From Dysidea avara (taxonomy: Eukaryota; Porifera; Demospongiae; Dictyoceratida; Dysideidae): 64,000 nt of DNA. How positions within the stretch are numbered: position 1 is the stretch's first letter; each line of letters begins with the position of its first letter. The stretch covers positions 8,680,614 through 8,744,613 of the forward strand of contig NC_089273.1 of assembly GCF_963678975.1 (NCBI RefSeq). Direction: 5' to 3'. The translations under genes and the position numbers were made by a program. Shown here piece after piece: positions 54,701-61,400 of this stretch. The notes beneath the pieces are model-generated. The model was not told the DNA's origin. It made no database searches and was given only the letters and a program-made list of their open reading frames with translations.

Positions 54701-57130
54701 CAGCAACATGAAATGGATGCATTTCAAGCTTATTTTTCTCTAAGACATTTGCACCAGCATCAATGAGAGAAGAAACCACGCTTTTGTTGCCACCAGCACA
54801 AGCTGAATGCAGTGGTGTATTGCCATGGTTGTCCATCTTGGTGATGTCAATGTTCTTAATTTCCAGAAGTATGTTAACCATGCCATCATTTCCTCTTCTA
54901 CAAGCAGCATGCAATGCAGTAATTCCAGCGTGGTTAGTCTCGTTGACAGCCTGTTGTACTCTGTGACATTTGAGCAATGCATGAAAAGTGGTCTTGGTTT
55001 CATTGTGTGTTGATGGTGGTTGTGCAAGTCTTAAATAGCCAGTGATTTCTTGTTCAACTACCATATCAGAAAATCTGAAAACAGCTAACACCAAAGGAGT
55101 ATTCTCAGCTTGATCATTCGTACGACGATTAAGGTCTAAAAGTTATATACATACAGATGTGATCATGATGACGGAAAAAGGTAAAATCAAGGCATCTGTA
55201 ATAATTGCCATTAACTTTATATTGGTGGTTGTTGGTGGTCATTGACATACATGCAACCTCAAGAATTATGACCTGATGGTCTCCTTGTACTTGTCAAATA
55301 AAAAAATTGTGACACCAATCTAATACACCTACTATTTAAGGTGCGGTATTTCACCAAGTAAATAATTATGATATGTGTACAATGTAGTGCAACAAACCTG
55401 CTCCAGCTCCATGAAGCATATGAAGTATGTCCAGATTATTTGTGATGACTGCATTGTGTACAGCATTGTAATGTTGGTCATAATCATCAACTCGATCAAT
55501 TAGGGGCACATCATGGTTTGGGTCATACCGAGGATCAGATTTATGGTAGACATGCTTTGGGTGCCTAACATTTTCTTGTTCCACCCATTTAATGTATGAT
55601 ATCCACTTCTCTACGATAGCAACATCATTCTCTCTGACACACTGCAGTAATCAACACACCACATAAACACACACATACTATAAAATTTATGCCATAACAG
55701 CTTAGCTGTGCTTAAAGGTATGCCCTTAAAATGGTCAGGAAACATAAGAGTTGCTGTTGATAATTGCAACATCTAGTGCTGTACACTGGTGTCCAATTAA
55801 CCGGTTATTAACCGGTGTTGTCTAGGTCAGCCAATAACCGGTGAAGAAACCTTAAGTGTTAACATCATAACATAACCTCAAAGAATGTGATTGTAATAAC
55901 TGTTACTGCTAGACAAGATGTTGATGGTCACTTTGGTACCACCCTAAACCTTCCAGCAGGCTTGTTGACTCGCATTATGTCTGCCAATATACAAACAAAC
56001 CAATTAACCAGTTATTGCCAATTATTGGTAGGCAATTAACTGGTGACAAAAATTTTGTAGGTGTACAGCACTAGCAACATCACTATGACATCATCAATAT
56101 ACATTTACATCATTACGGCCATTGTACAACTGCCAAATTTAATTTTACAGCTTTTTTTGTTTGAAGGAACCATTTATCAGTTTAGCTGTTTTGGCAATAC
56201 ATAAACTATGTTCTTCATAAGTCTGGGCCTGCAAAATAGGGCATGTAGGCGCATGAATTTTGCCTACTTTTTCAAACTTCCATCACACATAACTTTTTAT
56301 ACCAGTAAGTTATTGCAATGAAATTTTCAAATAATAGTAAGCATTTAATTTGCGTTATGATGCAAGTTACAGAATGCAAATAGTTTGTTCCAATACTGAG
56401 TTATGACCTGTAGTGTGACAGGGTGTAGTTTGTGCCCACATGTCCTGTTTTCTCAGACCCGGTCACATATTTGCGCACCCCAAAGCTAGTCTACAACCTA
56501 CAGTTACTACATTAGTACTTGCTCTAATACCTACCTAGAACTAGCTACTAACACTGTACAGGTTTATAAGCGAGGTAGGTTTAAACTAGAATTGTATTTT
56601 ATGTTAAAAAGCAAGGTGGATATTGTGTCTACGTCTCTATGTAAATCAACAGTGTACAAATCACTTTAATTCATGAATTTGGAGAAATATATGCATATAA
56701 ACCCTGTATATAAAATTTGCTACATTTAGACCATTGCTTCCATTTACATTACTGCCTGCATTTCTCAAATAATTAAGTAGCTTGTCATTGGCTACATATT
56801 AGGTAGGTACACTTTTCTTGCTCTGACTAAGAAATGCAAGACTACAAACACCCTCACTTTAGTCAAAGGTTTCTCTGGTTGGTTTGGTTTATCAACATGT
56901 AGCCAATCAGTTTCACGCCAGCTCTCGTGTAAACTGTCCATTTCTGTAATCTTACATTGTGCAGGTCTGACTATAGACTCAGTTGCACCATAAAGACATT
57001 CATGTCTACATTTTTCATCCAGTAATCTTTGAGATTCATGTGACTCGTTTTCATCTCTAGACACCACAGGAAAGATATCAAGATTTACTGGTGAGTTCTT
57101 GGGTAATAGTTGACGATTATCTGATGACAT
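27397..57130 (-). CDS. TRPA1-like: TRPA-type ankyrin-repeat cation channel, 18 coding exons
   Basis: Predicted non-selective cation channel of the TRPA family, acting in a membrane. Exons in transcript order: 57130-56858, 55641-55398, 55135-54325, 51320-51137, 50170-50067, 49554-49411, 48380-48236, 48051-47888, 47084-46966, 46409-46268, 44481-44415, 42547-42373, 41479-41411, 33422-33016, 32407-32177, 31453-31385, 30922-30704, 27762-27397. Every junction keeps phase; the total is 3933 nt, 1310 residues plus stop. About 15 ankyrin repeats (residues ~150-700, e.g. NTPLHSACAGGN, TPLHYAARRNQ), a pre-S1 linker, S1 in exon 12, S2-S5 in exon 14, the pore loop KTMMLTMGEFDFDDLF and S6 in exon 15, a TRP-like helix GLAVDDIKGIQDEAHLTRLA, and a C-terminal coiled coil. 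An acceptor TTGTTACAG lies 8 nt before the ATG, so a 5' UTR exon is further upstream. Orthology to TRPA1 rather than another TRPA subfamily is not settled. Confidence 0.9.
28269..28754. mobile_element. MITE with AGTGGCGGATCTA termini
   Basis: The left end TAGTGGCAGATCTAGATGG pairs with right end CTATATAGATCCGCCACTG. The interior is non-coding. An AGTGG/CCACT terminus suggests a hAT-type element, but no exact 8-bp target duplication is visible. Confidence 0.5.
29212..29337 (+). pseudogene. LINE ORF2 C-terminal relic
   Basis: The frame reads RLNFFTQRVINTWNSLPAEV then VSAPTISTFKASLDN and a stop. FxxRVxxxWNSLPxxVVxAPxxxxFKxxLD is the well-known C-terminal signature of reverse-transcriptase proteins from non-LTR retrotransposons. 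Only this end is visible, as expected for a 5'-truncated insertion. It is antisense to the TRPA gene. Confidence 0.8.
29445..29930. mobile_element. MITE with CARTGGCGGATCCAGGA termini
   Basis: The left end CAATGGCGGATCCAGGATGG matches the reverse complement of the right end, CAGGGGCAGATCCAGGAGC. The same GGATCCAGGA/GCTGG terminus recurs near 2948. The interior includes a long C run and an open frame of 121 codons with no domain. Confidence 0.5.
30704..30922 (-). CDS. TRPA1-like: TRPA exon 17: post-S6 cytoplasmic region
   Basis: Reads VDFTMHIEEIGFIRQLFLKR, then PEQVYNCFQRFKLYYFG and ends IKIVDEK. Flanked by TGGCAG and GTATAC, phase 0 at both ends. It links the TRP-like helix to the coiled coil. 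Confidence 0.87.
31385..31453 (-). CDS. TRPA1-like: TRPA exon 16: end of S6 and TRP-like helix
   Basis: Twenty-three codons: IGLAVDDIKGIQDEAHLTRL then ALE. It matches the segment directly after S6 in TRPA channels. Acceptor CCTACAG; donor GTTTGG is weaker than consensus. Confidence 0.88.
32177..32407 (-). CDS. TRPA1-like: TRPA exon 15: pore loop and S6
   Basis: Reads TPANTILKTMMLTMGEFDFD with the GEF filter-like motif. A polar, acidic extracellular loop follows (TGDDSDQGNSTDPNALPD), then S6 YLLWIVFVIMMPIVLTNML. Flanked by CACACAG and GTATGT. The GE(F/L)DF pore motif is the clearest evidence for a TRPA channel. Confidence 0.92.
33016..33422 (-). CDS. TRPA1-like: TRPA exon 14: S2 to S5
   Basis: The longest membrane exon, 407 nt. 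S2 FLTGAAVLIVTFSMIRIAV, S3 WMELYLYSSAIAFVGFGL, S4 EFGAVTLLIAWLNLVLFL, then S5 with NTILRIILLPILFVISFGL, ending FYMLFYRP before GTAAGT. Acceptor is TGTGCTCAG; the exon starts in phase 1. Confidence 0.92.
35808..35945 (-). pseudogene. LINE ORF2 C-terminal relic, minus strand
   Basis: On the minus strand the frame reads YTATHLWNSLPSDIKELYSF and continues to a TAA at 35810-35808, with one internal stop just before (FTQRFF-stop). The HLWNSLPSDI signature is that of non-LTR retrotransposon reverse-transcriptase C-termini. It abuts the left arm of the palindrome, which appears to derive from the same element. Confidence 0.75.
35947..36234. repeat. Large palindrome, 134-bp arms, 21-bp spacer
   Basis: The left arm 35947-36080 and right arm 36102-36234 are inverted copies with only a few mismatches (e.g. 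GATCGATGTGC... side versus CACATCGATAAAAAG). The spacer is about 21 nt. Homology weakens but continues a little beyond both ends. A much decayed relative (CAATAAGAAGTG...CACTTCCTGTTG) lies at about 58225-58420. Confidence 0.88.
36281..37045 (+). repeat. Dispersed repeat family with internal CAGT run, copy 1
   Basis: It shares blocks in the same order with 52260-53450: CAGCTATGTTCAACCYGTTAC, GAACAGTGAAAAMATCAAGC, GTGTCTGAAGGCATCAGTCA, then TAGAAAATTCCA and TTTTTGGGTGATATT. Here the CAGT run is short (about 7 units). No transposase or coding similarity is seen. Confidence 0.6.
37440..37760 (+). repeat. CGGCCCAAGA repeat family, copy 1
   Basis: It matches the copy at 63320-63700 over GTGTGTCGTACGGCCCAAGA and TAAAATACAAAAATGAGC-like downstream blocks, with many differences. 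This is a diverged member of an unclassified dispersed family. Confidence 0.5.
38522..39161. mobile_element. 640-bp mariner-like MITE, copy A
   Basis: The terminal inverted repeat is TGTGACTGAATTTGACAAAA and on through ACAAGGCTTC at the left; the right end in reverse complement reads TGTGACCGGATTTCACATAA then CAAGGCTTC. Flanked by TA on both sides, the mariner-type target duplication. The interior is non-coding and includes a G-rich stretch near 38766. It is closely similar along its whole length to 43291-43936. Confidence 0.8.
39600..39850 (+). repeat. CGGCCCAAGA repeat family, 3' part
   Basis: TTTGTGGTTTGAAAGAAAT-like sequence, CAACAGTGTGTA and TGCCTACTAGGTAAACCGCT match the 3' part of the copy at 63790-64000. 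The 5' part is not adjacent here. Confidence 0.45.
39985..40125 (+). repeat. Minisatellite with ~32-bp AGTTCAGCTACAA unit
   Basis: Units such as GAGAGTGCAGCTACAAACAA, GAGTTCAGCTACATTTCAAG and GAGTTCAGCTACAGTTCAG follow one another, four to five diverged copies. The same unit occurs at 7095-7205. Confidence 0.6.
40405..40626. repeat. Inverted repeat with 27-bp arms
   Basis: GGCCATTAAAAATGACAGCC... at 40417-40443 faces GACTTGTGGCTGTCATTTTT... at 40600-40626, with one mismatch in 27. It belongs to the family also seen at 3410-3500. Confidence 0.65.
40740..40990 (+). repeat. Tandem array, ~70-76 bp unit, four copies
   Basis: The unit core TTGCTTCTGGYGCATTCTCA followed by a GTACCTGAGAAT-type tail occurs at about 40745, 40815, 40889 and 40958. 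Copies are diverged. Confidence 0.65.
41411..41479 (-). CDS. TRPA1-like: TRPA exon 13: S1-S2 linker
   Basis: Sixty-nine nt in phase between exons 12 and 14: LKVCDYYYDIAPILYPFVGM then PR. Donor GTACGT is good. The acceptor (ATTAATACAAG) lacks a pyrimidine tract, so the exact start is uncertain. An intervening exon is needed, because joining exon 12 directly to exon 14 would create a stop codon. Confidence 0.55.
41900..42200. repeat. Repeat fragment related to 43000-43270
   Basis: CTAGTGCTATAATTCCAAA and following blocks are shared in diverged form with 43140-43270. It lies between exons 12 and 13 and has no coding function that I can see. Confidence 0.4.
42373..42547 (-). CDS. TRPA1-like: TRPA exon 12: pre-S1 and S1
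   Basis: Reads IDNKRIELLNHPLATQLLTY, then KWRSYGIFIYYINLISYLLF (S1) and TLSLQNPKTEE. The ELLNHP...YKW block is characteristic of the TRPA segment just before S1. Acceptor CCTCTAG, donor GTTAGT, phase 0 to 1. Confidence 0.9.
43291..43936. mobile_element. 646-bp mariner-like MITE, copy B
   Basis: Second copy of the element at 38522-39161, same orientation, flanked by TA. It contains the same TIRs, a first-position mutation in the left TIR (TATGAC), and the G-rich stretch near 43540. Confidence 0.8.
44415..44481 (-). CDS. TRPA1-like: TRPA exon 11: pre-S1 linker
   Basis: Sixty-seven nt: DGRGHHNWVQHAFKKEAHAF then QVM, with acceptor ACATTTAG and donor GTGAGT. Weakly conserved region of the family; supported by splice sites and phase. 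Confidence 0.72.
44736..44959. mobile_element. pogo/Tigger-like MITE, 224 bp
   Basis: Starts CAGTGGATCCTTGCTTATCC and ends GATAACTGAGGATCCACTG, flanked by TA at 44734-44735 and 44960-44961. CAGTGGATCC...TTATCCRAAC is typical of pogo/Tigger termini. The interior includes one copy of the TTCTATTAGAGTA motif. Confidence 0.82.
45515..45585 (-). tRNA. tRNA-Gly(TCC)-like pseudogene or SINE head
   Basis: On the minus strand TGGTACAGTGGTAGATC matches a D-arm/A box, and GGTTTGAGCC a degenerate B box. The anticodon arm TGGGT-ATTCCAT-ACCTG has loop anticodon TCC (Gly). The acceptor and T stems pair poorly, so it is probably a tRNA-derived SINE head or pseudogene. A T7 run follows downstream at 45507-45501. 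Confidence 0.55.
45682..45708 (+). repeat. Short telomere-like CCCTAA run
   Basis: GACCCTAACCCTAACCTTAACC: about three to four CCCTAA/CCTTAA units inside the Mutator-like element. Confidence 0.6.
45750..45872. repeat. Palindrome with ~44-bp arms inside the Mutator-like element
   Basis: The left arm 45750-45794 (TATGAAGGTAAGTTTTTGGG...) and right arm 45828-45872 are inverted copies with one mismatch. The spacer is 33 bp and unusually GC-rich for this window (CCCCGCTTTGCCGGGACGC). Confidence 0.88.
46268..46409 (-). CDS. TRPA1-like: TRPA exon 10: linker after the ankyrin repeats
   Basis: Reads DVAEVVLNRCMVTIKKQNGT then YYYEFLDDYHNKSHRTRVEN, phase 2 at both ends. With exon 9 it gives QMPDVAEVVLNRCM, a conserved TRPA pre-S1 block. 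Acceptor TTTTTTTACAG, donor GTAAGT. Confidence 0.88.
46966..47084 (-). CDS. TRPA1-like: TRPA exon 9: end of ankyrin domain
   Basis: Reads KDVALCIVNSSKWKSALRWR then GERTPLKLLISQMP. This DVALxI...W region follows the last ankyrin repeat in TRPA proteins. Acceptor TACCAG, donor GTTTGT. Confidence 0.88.
47888..48051 (-). CDS. TRPA1-like: TRPA exon 8: ankyrin repeats
   Basis: Reads TSPLFASCINGHVRIVKYLL, ESGADVTVDKRYEDDEGR and LVLATLLGQK. One complete ankyrin repeat plus the start of a last divergent one. Donor GTATGT. Confidence 0.88.
48236..48380 (-). CDS. TRPA1-like: TRPA exon 7: ankyrin repeat
   Basis: Reads DDQIGRTPLCIAAYHGHEGM then VEFLVQSGADIDGKF, a textbook ankyrin repeat, ending DDAINWK. 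Acceptor GCTATACAG, donor GTATGC. Confidence 0.9.
48512..48823. mobile_element. hAT-like MITE, 8-bp target duplication (one mismatch)
   Basis: Starts TAGTGCTGAAAC and ends TTTCAGCACTA. Flanks CTGGTGTC (48504-48511) and GTGGTGTC (48824-48831) differ only in the first base. About 312 bp, rich in TTTGAATAGT motifs. Lies in TRPA intron 6. Confidence 0.82.
48960..49210 (+). repeat. Dispersed repeat family with CAGT/GTTA run, copy 2 (partial)
   Basis: GGCTGAAGGCATCAGTTAGT, then GCTGCCATGAAGG and GGTTTTAGGGTGATATTTTTG match the distal half of 52820-53450. The CAGT run here is short and mutated. Confidence 0.55.
49411..49554 (-). CDS. TRPA1-like: TRPA exon 6: ankyrin repeats
   Basis: Reads NCIELLKRGANPNLKD, then NGFVPLHYAAESGNIEVVKL and LISHRANVDAV. 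Two adjoining ankyrin units. Acceptor CTATTTTAG, donor GTAAGT. Confidence 0.9.
49717..49972. mobile_element. 256-bp MITE with TAATTGTGACCRG termini
   Basis: TIRs of about 37 bp run from TAATTGTGACCAGGCCTGCG through AGGGCATGTGGGCAC, mirrored at the right end. Flanked by TA at both ends. A reversed relative is at 56218-56470. Confidence 0.75.
50067..50170 (-). CDS. TRPA1-like: TRPA exon 5: ankyrin repeat
   Basis: Reads EVLDNHEFAKSTLIDYGNWT then GQSALHKACRSGFSE. Acceptor GTATCTAG, donor GTAAGT; ends in phase 2. Confidence 0.88.
51137..51320 (-). CDS. TRPA1-like: TRPA exon 4: ankyrin repeats
   Basis: Begins with the last base of a split Lys codon from exon 3. Reads CDKLEVEDAELNTPLLMAAA, SSDTMHVLIKKGARLSC and NIVHLMVSNDNSNVLK. 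Acceptor TCCATAG, donor GTCAGT. Confidence 0.9.
52260..53450 (+). repeat. Dispersed repeat family with huge CAGT array, copy 3
   Basis: Full-length relative of 36281-37045, lying in TRPA intron 3. It contains the (CAGT)n array and the same flanking blocks on both sides. Confidence 0.6.
52847..53279. repeat. (CAGT)n microsatellite, about 430 bp
   Basis: More than 100 nearly perfect TCAG units, interrupted only by a short CCAG run near 52860 and one A near 53273. Its apparent Ser-Gln-Ser-Val coding frame is a translation artefact of the tetranucleotide. Confidence 0.97.
53890..54151. mobile_element. 262-bp MITE with CAGTACCRCCCAGAGG termini
   Basis: The left end CAGTACCACCCAGAGGTAAT faces right end ATTACCTCTGGGCGGTACTG, about 26 bp of TIR with one difference, flanked by TA at both ends. 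It lies in TRPA intron 3 and mimics an exon on the minus strand, but the phase does not fit. Confidence 0.85.
54325..55135 (-). CDS. TRPA1-like: TRPA exon 3: main ankyrin block
   Basis: 811 nt with six to seven ankyrin repeats. Recognisable units: GITALHAACRRGNDGMVNIL, HGNTPLHSACAGGNKSVVSS, DGNTMFLLAVKSGDDETVKF and SSLTPLHYAARRNQKDVVSF. Acceptor AACTTTTAG, donor GTAAGT; phase 1 in, phase 2 out. Confidence 0.92.
55398..55641 (-). CDS. TRPA1-like: TRPA exon 2: first ankyrin repeat
   Basis: Reads CVRENDVAIVEKWISYIKWV, then HYNAVHNAVITNNLDILHML and HGAGA, the first ankyrin unit. Acceptor GATTACTGCAG, donor GTTTGT. Confidence 0.85.
55774..56073. mobile_element. hAT-like MITE with exact 8-bp target duplication
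   Basis: Starts TAGTGCTGTACAC and ends GTGTACAGCACTA. Flanked by the exact duplication GCAACATC (55766-55773 and 56074-56081). The interior has repeated AACCGGTTATTAACCGGT blocks. Lies in TRPA intron 1. Confidence 0.9.
56218..56470. mobile_element. MITE related to 49717-49972, inverted
   Basis: The right end in reverse complement reads TATGTGACCGGGTCTGAGAA and on to GGACATGTGGGCAC. The left end has GGGCCTGCAAAATAGGGCAT. Diverged and reversed relative of the 256-bp element. Confidence 0.6.
56858..57130 (-). CDS. TRPA1-like: TRPA exon 1: cytoplasmic N-terminus
   Basis: Starts MSSDNRQLLPKNSPVNLDIF and ends KPNQPEKPLTK in phase 0 before GTGAGG. Polar, no domain recognised. Chosen as the start because the next codons upstream run into an acceptor-like TTGTTACAG at 57139-57140 with no other ATG in between. 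Confidence 0.75.
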
Positions 57131-57287
57131 CGTATATTCTGTAACAACAGCACTATTGGATATTCAATATTATATGCAAAACATGATATACAGTATGGAA
57201 GTGATGCATAGTAGGTTTGAGTGTGCCCCTTGGTAAAGTATCACCCAAAAACCTGCCTTGATTTCCCCTCACAACAATGTGACAATA

Positions 57288-57538
57288 TTTGTGACCAGAT
57301 TTGTGAAAAGGTGCCATTTTCACACATAACATTTGACCCATTTTTTGAACTTTGAAGCATCATAACTCTTTGATTATGATATATAATTGCCTGAAATTCT
57401 CTATGAGTGTAGCAGCAGCAGTATCTGGTTGCATGTTGATGCTAAGACCAAGTTAATTAGTGCAAGGAGTCAAGTGTTACATCATTGTGTTTGCTGGTGT
57501 GTTAAATGTGTGACCTTTGTTGCAAATCCGGTCACATT
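57288..57538. mobile_element. MITE with TTTGTGACCRGATTTG termini
   Basis: The left end TATTTGTGACCAGATTTGTG pairs with right end GCAAATCCGGTCACATTTG. About 250 bp, non-coding, another member of the GTGACCGGAT-ended set. Confidence 0.6.
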
Positions 57539-58224
57539 TGTTGGTAAAATGAAGCCCGAAAAGTGCCTTCAAATCAACCAGAAATTCTTTCGTCAAGTTG
57601 TTACTGATTTAATTCAATGGAATTTTCTATATTGCCTGGGTGATGCATTCAGTCAAACATAAGCAGAAAACTGGCTACTGCTACAGCCCTAATATTATCT
57701 AAAAAATACCTCAAATTTACTTAAGAAGAAACCATTGGCATATTGATAAAAATATACGTAATGAGTGGACCATTGCCTATTACCTTTTATTCTTCATTAC
57801 CATATCCATCAGTCAAGAACTCTGCCAATAGTAGTGCTGGGTGTACATGTTCCACAATATTATTGTGCCAACATATTGGAATGTATGCATTTTCAAAGTT
57901 GATGGTCTACAGTGCAGTGAGCTGATATTCCACAGCTGAGCTGTTCTACATTACTGAGAAATACACACGACTATGTGAGTGAATACAGTTTAGCGATGTG
58001 GTATTGCTTGTTAGCTATAGTAAGGCAGTTTTGCTGGTTGCGTGCATTTATAGATGCATTTTTTGCTGTGACCAACACTAACCATTTGTTTGTTGCATGA
58101 TGATTGCCTTTGGGTGTTGGCATTCATGAATTTATTAAATTAAAAAAAAATTAAAATGGAATAGGAACAGTGTAGTACCCTGATAAAAATTAATACTGAA
58201 TAAGATCGGAGTATTACATAATCT

Positions 58225-58420
58225 CCAATTTCTGTAAAACAATAAGAAGTGAATATCCCTATGGTGCTTTTTAATTATAGAATCTCCAAAGCATATTAGG
58301 GATGTTTCACTTCCTGTTGCTTTACACTTGTCTTATTGAACATTACTTACTACTCTGATCCAGCTTGTTTTAGTCTTTCTATCATGGTACTAAATTAAAT
58401 TGTCTCTACTCTAGTTACAA
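58225..58420. repeat. Decayed relative of the 36 kb palindrome
   Basis: CTGTAAAACAATAAGAAGTG and, further on, TTGTCTCTACTCTAGTTACA correspond to the two sides of the palindrome at 35947-36234, with many changes. Confidence 0.45.
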
Positions 58421-61400
58421 TCCTGTTAAGTAAAAGAAGAGGGGTAGCTCCAGATACCTTTTATTAGCACTATTTCTCAGGTCAGACATGTGCACAACAA
58501 GTGGTCCCCAGATGGCATTTACTACAATCCAGTATAGAACATCTGCATGTGATGTCACAGCACAGCATTCAATTGAAACATGTGGCAAAATCAGTGGAAA
58601 AACATGTGGTATATTTGTGCTTGTTTCACTGTCCTGCTAGTATAGGAGACTAACAGTCACATTACAGTACTTCTGTACTGATAATCATCTGTTACCGGGT
58701 ACTAACATACTAGAGTAGTGAAGCATAGCTGGCCTACCTTCTGGCTTCATACATGGTGAAATTACGTAGCATCTATCTGCCCCACATTTTCAAAACAGGT
58801 CTACTTGTGAGTTTGTATAGCAAGGCTAAACTGCTTCCTTTCTTCATAACTGTGATGGAAAAAAAAACTTCTACCACAATGGTAAAGATGAATAGGTATC
58901 TGGCTTTGCGAGTGTGCCAGCAAAAAGCAGAATTTTATTGTAATTCAGAAACTACACTGTCGTCCTTCTAGTATATTATTACCTTATGATAGGTGTAACA
59001 CTGTAGTGGGTTAGCTATCCACACCTACATTGCCAGTAGAATCAAATACACAACTTCTATGTATTGTGGTAATTAATTCTTGCCATACATTTTTGGTAAG
59101 CGCATCTACTGTAATCCACTATTTATTGATCAAGCCATTAATTGTTGTAAACAACTTATACCAAGCATATGCCTGTACTTATGTGGCTTTGACAGCAATG
59201 ATCATGAACAATTTGTGATGGTTACGTAGGAAACTTCTAAGGACTTTAATGGGTGTAGCTGTGTCATTTATTACGTCATGAAGGTATTATGGTATATGAT
59301 CCATAATAAACACCAGTGTAATAATGTTTACATGAAATTATAGTGGGATGACCATTTATGCAATGAGAAGAAAAGAAGAAAGTGCCCAAAATGTGAGAGT
59401 AAAGTCCTCGCAATAAAAAACCGCTATACAGTATTCTATATTGAAACACATGATTCACTCTTGTAAGCTTTCATAACACTCATAACCGGTTCCAAGAAAA
59501 ACCATTGTGTAACATTATGGTTACATCTGCCACAATGTGGTTATTCTTGGAAATTTCATAATTCACTAACTATATTCAGCTGGTAGCATTTAGTTTCATC
59601 ATCAAATGATTATCAGATTTCCAAGAAAACCCACTGACAGTAGAGTGATATGAAAACAATTATACTATCACATCTTTCATTTGAGGTATACACATTAAAC
59701 ACAATTTTTGCCTACAATGAATATATTGCTCATGAAAAGTTTTATTAAAGCAGTAAACACTGTAGTCTGGCACTGCCTACCCCTTTCTCACAATAAGTAA
59801 GGAAACCAGAAGCCATATAATTTGCAGCACCAAAATTCTGTGCTAGCCAATTAATGCGTACATGGATTACCTTGGCAGCACAAAAGTTTTTATTCGAATT
59901 GGAAAGCAATCATCTAACATAACCTGCAGTTATGCCGTCTAATTGAATCCCTTTGAAATGATATTATGGTATCTGTATTTTAGACTATTACTATAGTAAG
60001 TATGCTAGACTATAGTTATGCATATATTTAAAGTTTTAAAGCAGTTTATTATTTATATGTACAGTGATGGTTTGCTACAAGTAGAAAACACTTTCTGGTG
60101 ATATTTTCAAACATCATGATTATGGCAATTGATCTTTTTGATACTTTCTATGATATGTCACTACTTGCTTGTTGTCAAAGAAATGGCTGCACTAAATTGA
60201 ATAAAAACTACACAAGCACATAAGGTAAAATGCTAATCAGTTTCTTGTTTCAGCAGTCAATAGTCAACAAGCTACTGTCTAAAATGGGAGTCAACAATAC
60301 GACGTATGGACAAACATGAAAATTAGGAGGGATACAAGCCGTCTGACTATATTTTTCATGGTATAAGCTGGAGTAATGGCAGTATGAATTCTCCCCCTTC
60401 CATATACCACACTGTTAACTCTTAGTTGAGAAATAAATGCTGTCTGATTAAATATGTGCGATTCATGAAGTTTTAATAGGTGATAATTTTGCGGGAATTG
60501 TACAGTGTATTTATTATTGCTAGCCTGTTTCTGTTATTGTATGTACACGTTGAGCTGAGTCTTGAGAAAACAGGTTAAAAAAAAACTGGATTTTTCTCCA
60601 GAGAAATAATGTACATGTCGAGTAGTGGTGAGAGTAAAGAAGAGCAGCACATGTGTGTGGTTTGGCTCCATTACATGTTTAGAAAAAAGCTACAATAATT
60701 ATACACTTTTAAGGATTCCCCATACAAAATGTATGGGGAAAACTTTGATTGGTCATAAAATAATGTGTTAATGAATGATGACAAGATTTTGAAACTGTTT
60801 TAACAGGTCAAACAGTAATGAGCCAAATTTCGAGAATATAATACAATTCCATCCATGAGATATAGCAGGGTTTCAGGGCTCAGATCAACATATACTTTCA
60901 GTGCTATACCCTACAATAAAAGTCAAATGAAATACAAAAGCAACCACCAGTAGGTGACCATATAATTTAGAACACTACTCAACTCATAGCTGAAACAGGT
61001 AATGTTCACGCTATTATCTTTTGTTATATATGTGTGTGGTAAACATAGGAGCACCGAATTTTACTTGAGATGATGCCACATATAGGTCAAATGAGGCTAT
61101 ACTTTGAGTACTTTGCACTACTTTTATAGGATGTAGGGAATACTTACTGACAGTTTAATTGTTAACCAACACACTGGTCATGGAATGGCAACTTGTTTTC
61201 TGCTATATAGAAATATTTCATGTGGTCAACTCATAAATTCATTTACTGACTATACAGTTTATACAAGCTATAGTAACCCAAGACCTCACAGTTTACTTAG
61301 GCAGGGCTTATGGTGACCACTAAACTACCAACACATAAAACTTGATTAAATTCCAAATACCTACATGTCTGGCTTCTGCCAAAGTATATAGTTTACTGGT

